A stretch of DNA of 64,000 bases from Lamellibrachia satsuma (GCA_033239005.1 BSQZ01000002.1:3377001-3441000), one strand, 5' to 3'; positions 1 to 11,760 are shown, counted from the first letter of the stretch. The notes: generated by a model not told the origin, from the sequence alone. A program made the numbers and translations.

Positions 1-150
1 CAGTAACCCAACGAAAGTTCGAGTAGGCTATGCTCAGTCCAAAAATAACGACGTTTAATTTATTGCTCTGACGACTCGAGTGCGGTCAACCATAGCGATG
101 TTGGTGCAGTTACGTCACTCGGCTCCTCCGACGTGTAGAAATATTCCACT
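1..150 (-). promoter_or_regulatory. Inverted copy of the MOLO1-like gene upstream block
   Basis: Read on the - strand this stretch has a 'gtggaatattt' segment followed by 'gccgagtgacgta', as also found about 250 bp upstream of copy B (near 12640-12680). It contains a TGACGTAA CRE-like site. It would point leftwards, out of the window, so a further family member may lie to the left. Seen: sequence similarity. Inferred: promoter function. Confidence 0.35.
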
Positions 151-309
151 GTGCTTTAGGGTGACTCCGTGGGGTGGGACACTCAATACATTGCCAGAAT
201 ACAATCCTTGAGGATTTATCTAACTGACGCCACCCCCCCCCCCAAAAAAAGCTTTGCACGTCTGTCAACACTATAGAAATTTACACTTTTTTCTGTGGAA
301 GAACAATTA

Positions 310-795
310 GGTGGGTACAGTCGTCGTCTCGAACAGCGGGTACGAGTTGATGGACAGTTGTTGTCTCGTACATCGGGAAAAAGTTGGTGAGTACAGTTGT
401 TGTCTCGTACATCGGGAAAAAGTTGGTAGGTACAGTCGTTTTCTCGTACAGCGGGGACCCGTTGATGGGTAGTTGTTGACTCGTATAGCGGGAACGAGTT
501 GGTGGGTACTGTTGTTGTATCGTACAGCGGGAACGAGTTGGGCACTGTCGTTGTCTTGTACAGCAGGGACGAGTTTATGGGTAGGTACTGTCGCTATCTC
601 GTACAGCGGGGGATGATTTGATGGGTACAGCGGTTGTCTCGTACAGCGGGGACGAGTTGATGGGTAGAGTCGTTGTCTGGAACAACGGGGACGAGTTGAT
701 GGGTAGAGTCGTTGTCTGGAACAGCGGGGACTAAAAGTAGAGTGCACGCGGCGGCAACAGTGTCCGACATCACATTAATGTTACCAGCCATATAA
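310..795 (-). pseudogene. MOLO1-like exon 1 relic with expanded PLYETT linker repeats
   Basis: On the - strand a start region resembling the family signal peptide (ATGTCGG context near 770) runs into about ten copies of a 36-39 nt unit. In the right frame this encodes NSxPLYETTTVPT, the Ser/Thr linker of the intact genes. Frames switch between units because several units carry indels, and part of the signal peptide is missing. The array stops near 310 without reaching the DSWTKSEF segment that starts the globular domain, and no other exons follow. I read it as a truncated, decayed copy whose linker expanded as a minisatellite. Confidence 0.6.
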
Positions 796-889
796 CGTCA
801 CTCGTACCTTCAGCTCTCTTGATGTTATCTGGCTGACAACAATCTCGTGACATCAACAAACAGTGTATTATTCCTTAAATATTCCACTG

Positions 890-933
890 TGAGTATGTAT
901 GCATGTGTGTACGTATGTATGTGTGTGTATGTA

Positions 934-1030
<97 letters not shown>

Positions 1031-1285
1031 GTGTGTATGTATGTATGTGTGTATGTATGTATGTGTGTACGTATGTATATGTGTATGTATGTATGTATGT
1101 ATGTATGTATGTGTGTGTGTGTATGTATGTATGTATGTATGTATGTATGTATGTATGTATGTATGTATGTATGTATGTATGTATGTATGTATATATGTAC
1201 GTATGTATGTGTGTACGTATGTATGTGTGCATGTATGTATGTGTGTGTGTACATATGTATGTGTGTATATATGTACGTATATTAT
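890..1285. repeat. Compound (TG)n / (TATG)n microsatellite
   Basis: A perfect TG run of roughly 35 units (about 938-1018) passes into TATG/TGTG tetranucleotides up to about 1280. All long Cys-Val or His-Thr ORFs here are microsatellite translations, not genes. Confidence 0.95.
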
Positions 1286-2480
1286 GCTACTCTTCCTGGG
1301 CGCTTTGCATCTTGGGCTTTGCATCCCGTGCGTTCATCTACGACCCACGGTCAGGTCGTCTCAGTTTAATTTGTTCAAAATTCACCCCTCTATTACCTTT
1401 TATACAAACAATCGAATTGTCCAAAGTTACATCATGCACAAAGGCAAGACGTCGTTACCCGTTAATATAGCTGCAAGAAATACGTCGCAAATATTTCTGT
1501 GATAATGTTATCCCGTCCGCAGGATGGAAGATTTTGCTAGTAAACAGTAAATAAGGAGAGTGTTTTTTAGTGTTGCTTGATCAGCTACGTTCTTCAACTG
1601 GTCCCGGATGTTCAGACACAAAGACGATCCATCACACGATGTGGCCCAATCTCAAACGGCCGGTGTCTGACTGTAAACAATTGCTTGTTTATGTGTCACA
1701 AAACAGGAGTGCCCCGCGGTTTGTTGTATTCTGGGGTGTGGGGTAGAAATAAATAAACATATCAAAAACGTATGTGTTTAACTGTCTCCGTGCGCCTGAT
1801 GTGTAAAAGAGTGCTCGGGAGAACGGATATCTTTTGGTAGAAACGTGAGTTATCATTGCCTATGTTCAAAGGATAGTCAATTAACACAGTTATGATAATT
1901 GCATGATTTTTCGGTGGAGTGTGTAGGATCTCTCAAAGGGGACGCCCAAGGGGGGCAAGCTTAGTCTGCCAGTAGTTTACCATACTAACGTGTAGTGGCG
2001 CATCTAGTTTCACGAGAGAGAAAATGAGCCAAATGACCCCCCCCAATGTGTCACTGATGGTTTTAATAATGACATGATTTTATGATTACATAATCATGCA
2101 CAGGAACTCAGATGCGATTGAATTAGATCCACGCCCATCTGCCCCGATGCTCGTTCATCGGACATACTTTTGTGTGCATCAATACGCATCAGTCGACAAT
2201 ATCCCATGCATAACACGATGACGCGTGTGACGTATGGGGCGTCGGTCGTACGTTGCGTCTGGTTCCGGTCCTGTTTGCGTGCTCTAGTGCACGAGCGTAC
2301 TTCCGCGTGTGCGTCTGTCCGTGGAAATTCCTATCCGGCATAATTATGTGTGTTTTATGGCGATGAGGTTTCTCGTAGCCACTGCGCGTGCATCTATTTT
2401 TAGATCACCGCTGAGTCAAATGATGCAGCAGAACTGTACGTATAGGAGTGTTGAGGGGGACTTGTGACACACACACACAC
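1286..2480. other. Intergenic, no gene recognised
   Basis: No ORF with family resemblance and no RNA gene seen. A block near 1290-1420 (CTACGACCC context) weakly resembles 15700-15770 inside copy B and may be a dispersed repeat. A short CA run lies at 2467-2485 just before the copy A promoter block. Confidence 0.4.
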
Positions 2481-2493
2481 ACACAGCAAAGAC

Positions 2494-2542
2494 AGCTATA
2501 TCACCGCGCTCGCGCCGACAGATCAACAAGGTCGATATCGTT
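2494..2542 (+). promoter_or_regulatory. Shared upstream block, copy A
   Basis: The segment starting AGCTATATCACCGCGCTCGC and ending near GTCGATATCGTT is repeated almost unchanged upstream of copy B (12689-12738) and copy C (20684-20733), and on the - strand near 10622-10665. Conservation among decayed flanks suggests a proximal regulatory element about 130-220 bp before each start codon. Confidence 0.5.
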
Positions 2543-4149
2543 GTTTACTTATTCTAATGTACCGAGGTCTACTCACCGAGAGGCACAGACAACGAACGAA
2601 ATAAATCATTACTAGTGTAGGCTTGGCTGTTAACGGTCGGTTGGCTGTTTCAGAAATCCGGTGATACCAACGTCATGTCGGTCGCTGTATGTGTTATACT
2701 GGTAGCGAATGCACTTGTCAACTCGGCAGCTGCGACCGACTCTTGGACCAAGTCCGAGTTCCCGAACTCACAACTCGACGTCGACGACTGCAGCAACAAC
2801 GGCAGCAAGTCGTCGGTTTGTGACCCGACTCGGTTGCTCACGAGACAAGACGGTTCGTTGTACCTTTTGTACTCGGTCGGTCGGTCGGTAAAAGAGCTAA
2901 ATTAAGTTATATGTTATGAACACATAGAGGTAAACGTACGTCCTTATACTGGTCACCCCTGACATACCTGTTCATTCTAACTGTCCAGTGACGTTCTATT
3001 TCTTCGCGAGGCTGTCACTCATGTCAAGGCTGGTTGTCACCGTGTGTTACTAAAACAGATCCTACCCGTGCGTGCTCTTTAAATGTAGAGTCGAGAGAGT
3101 CAACACAGCGCTAGCGTCCTGGCGACACTACGGGCGCACGCCACACGAACCGCTCCTGGCGACGCTACGGGGTCACGCCACACGAACCGCTCCCAATACG
3201 GGGGTAACCACAATATTGAACTATCTTTGCATCGCAATGGTCGATGTGACGGTACAGTGCTACCGATAATATATTTAACTATCAATAATTACCGTCGATA
3301 GTAACGATAGTTGAAAAACAAATCAGCAGGCCACATGTGTCACTGTAATACTGTTCGTAAACAAACTTTTTTCAAGTTTACTTGGTAATTCTTTCATATC
3401 AACCTAACATCAACAACCGTCGATCACAACGGCAACATTCACGGATTTACTGTTTTAAATTAACTGCTCCCAGGGCCACGCGATGGCGTCACCCACGAAT
3501 GATGCCAGCTGTCCTGGCTATTCGCTATTCCGTGATACAATAGCAATGGAACTAATGGAATAATTATGAAACTATCGCAACAGTATTGCAATAGTAATAC
3601 ACCTATCTCAATAACATTAACATTAAATGGCAAACAGGGCAACGTTTAGGCACAACGCGAAATAGAACCACGTATTGGTCACCGTTTTATTCTGTGTAAT
3701 TACTTTAGTAACACGGTTAAATGTGTGTTATTATTTGAGTCTCTTCTAAGCTGCACTGGACGAATGTGCTACACTGTAGTTATTTCAACATGTGTTATTC
3801 AACAGATGCCCATCACGTGACATTGCGAACCTGGATGAGACCAGTGCACTTTCCTAGCACCTGGGAAACACGTTGTGGAAGTTTAGAGACTGCGACAACC
3901 AAAGTGGCGTCTCAGATCGACGTATCGGTGAGAAATTTTTGTTTTGCTAATTACTAATTTGATGCATGCGTGCGTGCTTGCCTCTGCGTGTGCGTGCGTG
4001 TCGTCATAACTCCACAGTAGGCGAAATGGAAGAATAGTCCAGTAGAAATTGACGATAACCCGGACATTAAGTAAAAAATAAACAATTTCTGTTTTGAGAT
4101 GACCAGGTGGGTACCCAGAGTTCCCACGGAAAATGCAACCAAATTCAAT

Positions 4150-5340
4150 CCTGGGGAACCTTGATTTTTACCCCCATCCTTGATTTGGGGTTGTGATCCA
4201 ATTTTGTGGTTCCGATTTGTGTTTGCGTATGTTTGTCGTATTTTATTACTGTCTTATTTATTGGCTAATATGTTTTCTATTCTATGAATAATGTTGCCCT
4301 GCATTAAAAATGAATCATAAAGTTTAATTAGTGCCACATTAATTATCGCTCGATAAACACTACCCCACCCTATAAGGTTGTGAGTGCTTATTGTATCAAA
4401 CATATACATATTAAGGTAACATTATTGCCCATTTAGCATATTACATTGGGTTGTTTGATATCATGACACCCACTGGCAGTACTCCTGGTCGTGTTTAGCC
4501 ATTTGATATATCTATGTAGGTTACTAATTTCCAAGCCACAACACTACCCCACCCTGTAAGGTCGCGAATGCTTTCTTTGTCAAACAAATATTTATTAACA
4601 TAACTTTGTCACCATTTAGCCATATTACTTCGGGTTTTGATACTATGACATCCATTGCCATCAATACTAGCCATCTTGAACAATTTGGCATGTCTCTTTG
4701 TGTGCAAATATTGATACCCTGACCACAATCTTTCCCCACCCTATAATGTCTCAAGTACCTTTTTCTCGAAAGTGGTGGTAGGTTTTGGGCCAGTGAATCA
4801 ACACCCGCACCCGCAAGGAGATGCCAAATAACTCAACATGACCAGAATTAATGTCTATGGATATCACAATAACAAAGTTTACAATTTAAAGCGTTACAAT
4901 TATGTCTTAAGTGTACTTTGTTGACAGCAAAAGACACACTCGCGGCTTTACAGGGTTGTGGGATGTTTTGGCCAGGAAATCAATACCAGCATCCACAGAT
5001 TGATGTTGAATGACTCAAAATGACCCGGAGTAATGTTAGTGGGCGTCACAATTACAAAACAAACAACAATTTAATGCGGATATTGTGCTATAATTTTATT
5101 TGAATACGTATATGTTGCCACTGCTGACTTTACATAGTGGGAATGGTTAGGCCAGGAAATCAGTAACTGCCCCCCACAGAGTGATGCAGAATGGCTTAAA
5201 ATTACCAGGAATAATGTCAATGTTTGTCACAATAGCAAATAAATGAAATTTGATTATTTAATCTTAAGGTGTATTTTTTACAAAATAGGCGCTTGCAATT
5301 TTATAGGGTGGGGATAAAGAAGTTCTGCTGATTGTTAAAA
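4150..5340. other. Intron of copy A holding diverged tandem repeats
   Basis: At least four diverged ~180-250 bp units recur, each with a phrase like 'cacaatanaaa', 'taaggttg' or 'ataggtgggg', and with 'gccaggaaatcaata' at 4974-5165. No coding potential is seen. It looks like an old tandemly duplicated repeat or transposon. Confidence 0.35.
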
Positions 5341-5437
5341 AAATACAGCACACACTCACACACACATACACTCACACACACACACACACACGCGCACGCA
5401 CGCACGCACGCACACCCCACCCCCTCCCACCCCCACC

Positions 5438-5527
<90 letters not shown>
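5340..5527. repeat. (CA)n microsatellite with a C-rich interruption
   Basis: CACA/CACGCA tract interrupted at about 5413-5441 by CCCCACCCCCTCCC, then about 42 further CA units. It explains the His-Thr and Cys-Val ORFs here. Confidence 0.95.
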
Positions 5528-5528
<1 letters not shown>

Positions 5529-6989
5529 CACTTTTAGCTACCACTTGCGGGTAATACATAAATATTAACTAGGGATAAAGCAAAAATGCATATTAGAGTT
5601 TGCCCCAAAAAAATGGTACCGATTGGTAAAATATTGTCTATTTGGCTCGTGCCCTCTTTGCAATATATCGTTAACAAAATCGTTAACAACGTCGTGATTG
5701 GCCTTTCATGCCACGTATACGCAATGGCGCCAAACTGTTATGGATAGCCAATAAAAGAAAAGATGATGAAAGCAGCGTATGCATATTGTTCCTGAACAAA
5801 ATATATACCCAAGGGTTGATTTTGGTTACATTTTTTCTGCAAATCCAGGAAACCCTACTAGTCGTTTTAAGAAAAAAATTGACCTTTTAACCAAAATGTT
5901 CGGGTTTGGTCAAACGTGTGTTAATTTCTACTGGATTAGTATGCGAAATGGGCATGAATCGTTTCTTTGTAGGCAATAATCCAAACACACGATATTGTCT
6001 GTTGCATGAGAAAACAAGAGCAACAAAATGTTTACACTGTGTCTCTCGCAGCCGTGGCTGAGAACGGAGAGCTGTGTGCGGAAGAAACTCTCAGATTGGA
6101 GCGTCAGAATGGTAGTTAACAAAACGAGTGATATCTTCAAAGATCGGCGTTTCGGAACTGGACTGACGTATATCCCCAAGCAATACCTGTGAGTACACAC
6201 ATAAATATATCAGAGTTAAATATATGATGTCATAAACTACAAAAATGGAGGAGCTGACTAATAATGGTGGTCAAGTGAAACGTTTGGCCAAAGAATGAAA
6301 TGTCGATCGCTTTCAGCGGTCGCGAAGTTAGCCTCATTACAAGAATTTCTTCCAGCCCGTGGCAGTTTTACCCTGAAGAAAATTCAATTAATAAAAATGG
6401 CATTAAGCATAATAATTTTCACCAGTTTTCAAACTAATAAAGGGTGTTACGTATTGGTTGATATATTTTTTAATAAACGACTCATTGTGGTTTTGTTTTA
6501 AACAGAGAGGTTCAGTCGGGAAAACAAGATTGCGTCGCGAGATCCGTTGGAACAACACCAGGGGTGGTGTTTGGTATCTTCGGCGTGGTGGTGGGAGTGA
6601 TAATCGTTTACGTCTTCATTTATTTGTGCTGCTGTGACCACGGTGGCGACGTCAACAGCAGTAACCACACGGGTGGCCACCGCCTTGAAACGGCGAACCG
6701 GACTAGTGGAAACTACCTTGGTAGCGCGCATCACAGCAACGGAACAGGGGACGTTGTTGTCTTCGTCGGTGGTGGTGGCTGCGGAAGTGGCCTCGGTGGC
6801 GATGGAGGTGTTGGCTTCGAGGACGGTGGCTGCGGCGGTGGTTTCGACAGTGGTGGCGGCGGTGGCGGCGGTGGCGGCGGTGGCGGCGGTGGCGACGGTG
6901 GCTGTGACAGTGGCGGCGGTGGCGGCGGTGGCTGTGACAGTGGCGGTGGCGGATTCTGATTTGTCAATTTACACCACGTTCGACCAGAC

Positions 6990-7590
6990 TGCCGCTGGTG
7001 TCAGAGGAAACTTCCTGGGTAGCGCGCATCACAGCAGCGGAACAGGGGACGTTGTTGTCTTCGTCGGAAGTGGCTTCGGTAGCGGTAGAGGCGTCGGCTT
7101 CGAGGACGGTGGCTGCAGTGGTGGTTTCGACAGTGGTGGCGGCGGTGGCGGCGGTGGCGGCGGTGGCGGCGATGGCGGCGGTGGCGGCGGTGGCGGCGGT
7201 GGCGGCGGTGGCGGCGGTGGCTGTGACAGTGGCGGCGGAGGTGGCTGTGGCGGATTCTGATTTGTCAATATACACCACGTTCGACCAGACTATGATTTTG
7301 AGAAAGAACAGGGGACGTTGCTGTGTTCGACAGTGGTGGTGGCTGCGGAAGTGGTTTCGGTAGCGGTGGAGGTGATGGCTTCGCGGACGGTGGCTACGGC
7401 GGTGGTTTCGACAGTGGTGGCGGCGGTGGCGGCGGTGGCGGCGGTGGCGGCGGTGGCGGCGGTGGCGGCGGTGGCGGCGGTGGCGGCGGTGGCGGCGGAG
7501 ACGGCGGAGGCGGCGGTGGCTGTGACAGTGGCGGCGGAGGTGGCTGTGGCGGGTTCTGATTTGTCAATTTATACCACGTTCGACCAGACT
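6990..7590 (+). repeat. Tandem partial copies of copy A terminal exon
   Basis: After the copy A stop (6957-6959) the exon 5 tail is repeated twice. Unit 2 (about 6990-7260) restarts within 'gtagcgcgcatcacagca', repeats 'ggaacaggggacgttgttgt', then has GGCGGT codons and a GGF stop. Unit 3 (about 7290-7559) again ends in GGF and TGA followed by TTTGTCAAT. Each unit joins the proximal 3' UTR (CACGTTCGACCAGACT) to the tail coding sequence, so the duplication boundaries lie in the UTR and mid-tail. As read, units 2 and 3 lie downstream of a stop. Confidence 0.75.
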
Positions 7591-7861
7591 ACCGCTGGTG
7601 TCAGAAAGCAACAGGAAAGACATACACAACGAGATGATTTTGAGAAAGTACAACAAAGGATTTACCCACAAAAGCTGTCTGATATTGTAGGAATATCTCC
7701 TTTGCCCTTGCGTCTTTGTACGGAAATAGTGGGTTGAAGCACAGAAGGCTGACCGAAGTATTACATGATTCGTGGCGGCAGCAACAGGCTGCAAGACCTT
7801 GGTTTCTCGAGACACTCCGACTGTACGTGAATAGATAGTTGTCGTACACAAAGGTGCTCAC

Positions 7862-7967
7862 GTGCTGTCGCTGAGACGGGTTCTCGGGACGACGGCGAAT
7901 GCGGCAACCCAGCCTTGGCAAGAGTCGTCACCTCGCAGTTGAATTATCAGCTCGTTCAGGGCATCGA
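7862..7967 (-). CDS. Inverted MOLO1-like exon 2 (orphan, intact)
   Basis: On the - strand a CAG acceptor precedes a 106-nt exon and an AGCAC|GTGAGC donor, the same length and phases (1 in, 2 out) as exon 2 of copies B and C. It encodes DALNELIIQLRGDDSCQGW followed by VAAFAVVPRTRL with no stop. Its probable upstream partner is the - strand exon 1 relic at 10134-10438, about 2.2 kb away, with a 42-bp minisatellite between them. No inverted exon 3, 4 or 5 was found to the left, so this is a partial gene. Confidence 0.65.
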
Positions 7968-8109
7968 CTGCTCAGAGACAACAGTCACGAAATATTGTTA
8001 TCTAACCGATAACACTCGAGTGACATCAATATACAGTGCGTTATTTCCGTTACGCCCGTACCTTGTGCTCGTAGGCCATACGATAAATTATGTGGATGCC
8101 GTGTGGTAA

Positions 8110-8885
8110 TATTTGTTAATAATAATAATAAGTTTATTCAGTTGCAATAATACAAGGAATGTCTAGTTTCATTTCGAATTATATGGATAAGTAACTGACG
8201 TGATGCATTGGAAACCCTGGTGAGATTGCAGCAGAACCACCTGTTCAAAATCAGCATGTATAAGCATAACTAATTTCAGTAACACAAAGCAAGAAAATTC
8301 TGATATTATGATACTTAATATTAAGCAGAACAGGTTGTGCTAGAGAGAACATGACATAACATATAATGGTAGAGCAAAGGTAGGATAGTCTTATCGAGAA
8401 TGACTATAAGATAAATGCAATTTACATTAAACTATTCATTCATGAAAATCTACTGAGGGCAGATAATACCAAACCAATTGTGTTAACTGATGACATGACA
8501 AAAAAAATATTTTCGCATTATATTTGAACTTGTTGTTTGGTAAAATTTAGTTTGGTATCCGCTGACACGGAGTTCCACAACAGAAAGCCCATATCACTGC
8601 CTGAAAATGTGTTTATATTTGTACTGACCTGAGGATTGAAATAACCGAGTGTCGTGGTTATGAACGTCACAGTGCCTATATAGAAAACAGTAGATGTAGC
8701 ATGTGGCTGTTGAATGTGTACATCAAAATATGCATGGGCCGAGTAATCGCCCAGAGTAATGGTCCTGGTAGCTTTCTTGTGTTATATCCAAAGGTTATTA
8801 CCTCTTGTTGGTACGTATTTGCCCAAATAAGAGAACAGTACTGCAAGTTGGGAGAATTAATTAAAGTCATAAGATCATGATTATA
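8110..8885 (-). mobile_element. Decayed non-LTR retrotransposon (CR1/Jockey-like) 3' end
   Basis: On the - strand 8676-8870 reads LINSPNLQYCSLIWANTY, the C-terminal reverse-transcriptase segment typical of CR1/Jockey-type LINEs (S..P.LQYC..IW.N.Y). Further on, VHNHDTR and WNSVSADTKLNF in shifting frames resemble the usual tail. The element ends in an ATT-repeat (AATAATAATAATAA on the + strand at about 8130), as CR1-like 3' ends do. Many stops and frameshifts; inactive. Confidence 0.6.
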
Positions 8886-8937
8886 TAGACAGGCAAAATG
8901 GCTGTAAGTTATAAAGCTTGCCCACCAGTGCCGGAAT

Positions 8938-9812
8938 TACTGTGGTACACCCTCCACCCACATAATAACCATGCTACACTCGTACTAGATCCCCTCCACC
9001 CACATAATAACCACGGTACATTCGTACTAGATCCCTCCACCCACATAATAACCACGGTACACTCGTACTAGATCCCCTCCACCCACATAATAACCATGGT
9101 ACACTCGTACTAGATCCCCTCCAACCACATAATAACCATGGCACACTCGTACTAGATCCCCTCAACCCACATAATAACCATGGTACATTCGTACTAGATC
9201 ACCTCTACCCATATAATAACCATAGTACGCTCGTACTAGATCACCTCCACCTACATAATAACCATGGTACACTCGTACTAGATCCCCTCCACCCACATAA
9301 TAACCATGCTACACTCGTACTAGATCCCCTCCACCCACATAATAACCACGGTACACTCGTACAAGATCCTTCCACCCACATAATAACCATGGTACACTCG
9401 TACTAGATCCCCTCCACCCACATAATAACCACGGTACACTCGTACTAGATCCCCTCCACCCACATAATAACCATGGTACACTCGTACTAGATCCCCTCCA
9501 CCCACATAATAACCACGGTACACTCGTACTAGATCCCCTCCACCCACATAATAACCATGGTACACTCGTACTAGATCCCCTCCACCCATATAATAACCAT
9601 GGTACACTCGTACTAGATCCCCCCACCCACATAATAACCATGGTAGACTCGTACTAGATCCCCTCCACCCACATAATAACCATGGTACACTCGTACTAGA
9701 TCCCCGCCACCACATAATGACCATGGTACACTCGTACTAGATCCTCTCCACCCATATTATAACCATGGTACACTCGTACTAGATCCCCTCCACCCACATA
9801 ATCGATTTTATT
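8938..9812. repeat. 42-bp minisatellite, about 20 copies
   Basis: Units carry 'cataataaccatggtacac' and 'tcgtactagatcccctcca'; the period is 42 bp with few variants. Because 42 is divisible by three, several frames stay open (GDLVRVYHGYYVGG-type peptides on the - strand), which is not evidence of coding. It sits between the inverted exon 1 and exon 2 relics, that is, in their intron 1. Confidence 0.95.
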
Positions 9813-10133
9813 CCATCTGATTCGCCGCATAGAGTCCCTCTTTGCTTCCCGTGAATCGGGCTCAGACCTTTCTCGAACTTCTGTGTTGTAGCTGTGAATG
9901 TGACACTGCCTCAAAGTGATGTAGGGCAAACGGGGGGGGGGGGAGGCGTCAGACAATACGGACGGAAAATGTGTTTTACTAACGTTTAATGACAATTTTT
10001 TTACAATAAAACCAGGTTCATAGTAGATTCGTTACACATTATTAGCTAATTCAATTTGTTTGATATGTGGATAACATATCGCAACTGAATTTAACTAAAT
10101 TCCATGAAATGACTGCACAAGTGAACAACAAAC

Positions 10134-10438
10134 CTTCTTGCTTCGTGAGCAGCCGAGCCGGGTCACAAACCCACGACTTGCTGTCGTTGTTGCCGCAGTC
10201 GTCGACTTCGACTTGAGGGTTGGGGAACTCGGACTTGGTCCACGAGTCGATCCCCCTGCCGAGTTGACGGGCACTTTCTTCACGGCTTGTTGGACGTAGA
10301 CGAGTTGATTGGTACTGTCGTTGTCTCGTACAGCGTGGACGAGTTGCCGTGTGCAGTCGTCGCCTTGTACAGCGGGTTCGAGTCAACACGTACAGCCGTG
10401 CCAAGCAGAATACACATGGCGACAAAAGTGGCCGGCAT
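10134..10438 (-). pseudogene. Inverted MOLO1-like exon 1, frame-disrupted
   Basis: From ATG at 10438 (- strand) a signal peptide (MPATFVAMCILLGTAVRV) and PLYKATT, LYETTTVPINSS linker repeats are open, then TGA follows STSNKP. The downstream segment DSWTKSEFPNPQVEVDDC and SWVCDPARLLTKQ is intact in another frame and ends at a GAAG|GTTTGT donor like the other copies. One or two small indels in the linker separate the halves. Upstream, the TACATGCGGGGCGAG 5'-UTR segment of copy C is also preserved. Confidence 0.7.
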
Positions 10439-10621
10439 GATGTTTATGTCAGTAGACTATTATGCTAGCAAGATAATTTCGAACTCGCCCCGCATGTAGT
10501 ATATACAATCCAAACATATTATATATGTACCCCTGTAATTTTTACAATCGATTTGGTGAAATGTAACTGCCAATGTGCACAACAGTAATTCGTTCCCTTT
10601 GTTCCGCGACGAGTAAAGAAC

Positions 10622-10665
10622 GACATTGACTGTTGTAATATGGCGACGCGAGCGAGGTTATACAG
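10622..10665 (-). promoter_or_regulatory. Shared upstream block, inverted relic
   Basis: On the - strand this reads GCTGTATAACCTCGCTCGCG and continues to GTCAATGTCG, matching the blocks at 2494, 12689 and 20684. It confirms that the inverted relic at 10134-10438 was duplicated with its promoter region. Confidence 0.45.
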
Positions 10666-10905
10666 CGTTGTTTACGCAGTTACGTCGCACTGACTCTGCC
10701 AGGAATGGAAATAGTCCACATACGGCGCACTGGTTGTCAGTCAGCGACGTTTTTACATCAGGAATTACGCGATCGCATATGGTTTATTTTTCTGTGACAC
10801 CGAACAGATAGCCTGCGGTTGTAAACTGTCAAGTGTTTAGGCTTCTCGACGACTCTAGTTGTACAAAGTTACAGGGGTGTGCGAGGGTACAAAAACAAAC
10901 ACCGA

Positions 10906-11760
10906 CCAACGGCGGATTCACAGGGGTTTAGGGGATCATACCACAAACCTTCTTCGTTAATAGCAGTTATACATGTCAACTCACTGCACATCTCTGTCGT
11001 TAGCCATTTGTATCTGTCATACAAAAAGAAAATAATTTTCCTTCTTATAAATATAACAGGCATGAAAGTAAATAATGTAAAATTTACGCTCTGGTGGAAA
11101 AATCACGTCCCTCGCCCGCAGTAGAGATTCCACGCGAATCCAGCAACCTTATGATGACGCTGTGGCAGGTCACGCTTACACAAGTGACGTCGTCCGTGAC
11201 TGAACACGTGAGACATGGGGATTTTGCAGTTACAGCGGCTCACGATAAAAACATCCATGTGTTTGTTTACACGACTGGGTGAACTGATGCATGATACTAA
11301 TTTTAGCGGAATGAGAGTGCTATAACAAATAACAAGCAACGGCGGATTCACGTATGTTCCAGGAATCATACCACAATCCTTGTTTCGCTAATAACAACAT
11401 TGTTATAATAACTTTGTTTAAATCTCTCCAATTCTCTGTCTTTAGCCAGTTGTTTCTGCTATTTACAAAAACGATATTTTTTGCTTGTTAGAACTATTGC
11501 AAGTATGAACGTCAAAGATGTGAAAATGCACCATCGGAGGAAAAATTACATCCTTCGTCCGCTACATCAATTATATGCGGATCCCGCAACTTCATGACTT
11601 ATCACCTACGCCGCTGTGGACGGTTACGCTGACCCAGGTGACGTCGTCCGTGACGGACACGCCTGAGTGGTGAAGGGAGAGACGGTGATTTGTTGATTTT
11701 CCATTACACACAGTTAATGTTGTTCCCGATAAAAAGGATATGTTCCATGTGCCGCGTGTA
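10906..11760 (+). repeat. Direct tandem pair of a ~430-bp CRE-bearing element
   Basis: Unit 1 (about 10906-11285) and unit 2 (about 11338-11760) share, in order, AACGGCGGATTCAC, ATCATACCACAA, a CTGTC-TTAGCCA segment, AAAATTTACG/GAAAATGCAC, GTGACGTCGTCCGTGAC and GATAAAAA. Inverted copies lie at about 12100-12450 and 18850-19140. The CRE core TGACGTC is kept in most copies. No conserved ORF across the copies, so I treat it as a repeat or regulatory element, not a gene. Confidence 0.6.

Larger units (their letters stand above)
2675..6959 (+). pseudogene. MOLO1-like gene copy A, exons 2 and 3 disrupted
   Basis: Exon 1 (2675-2852) is open: a short signal peptide (MSVAVCVILVANALVNSA), then DSWTKSEF, DDC and VCDPTRLLTRQ, with a GACG|GTTCGT donor. 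It lacks the PLYETT linker of the other copies. Exon 2 survives only as a remnant from about 2989 (acceptor kept, CATGTCAAGGCTGG recognisable, ~16 nt lost). Exon 3 (3806-3927) aligns with copies B and C through WKFRDCDN but has TAG at 3855-3857 and a net indel. Exon 4 (6052-6188, 137 nt as in B) and exon 5 (6506-6959) are open, in phase and have canonical junctions. Exon 5 encodes EVQSGKQDC, a hydrophobic helix, CCC and a Gly-rich tail ending GGGGF. Skipping exons 2-3 would leave phase 1 joined to phase 0, so no simple rescue is seen. Confidence 0.75.

Noticed and set aside
847..1502. CVCV/HTHT ORFs of up to 207 codons
   Set aside because: Pure microsatellite translation.
6731..7363. Antisense Pro-rich and frame-shifted Ala/Val-rich ORFs over copy A tail
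   Set aside because: Shadows of the GGCGGT glycine codons; only the Gly frame continues from a spliced, transmembrane-coding exon.
9309..9724. 134-codon ORF with VYHGYYVGGGDLVR repeats
   Set aside because: 42-bp minisatellite with a period divisible by three; no start context or unique sequence.
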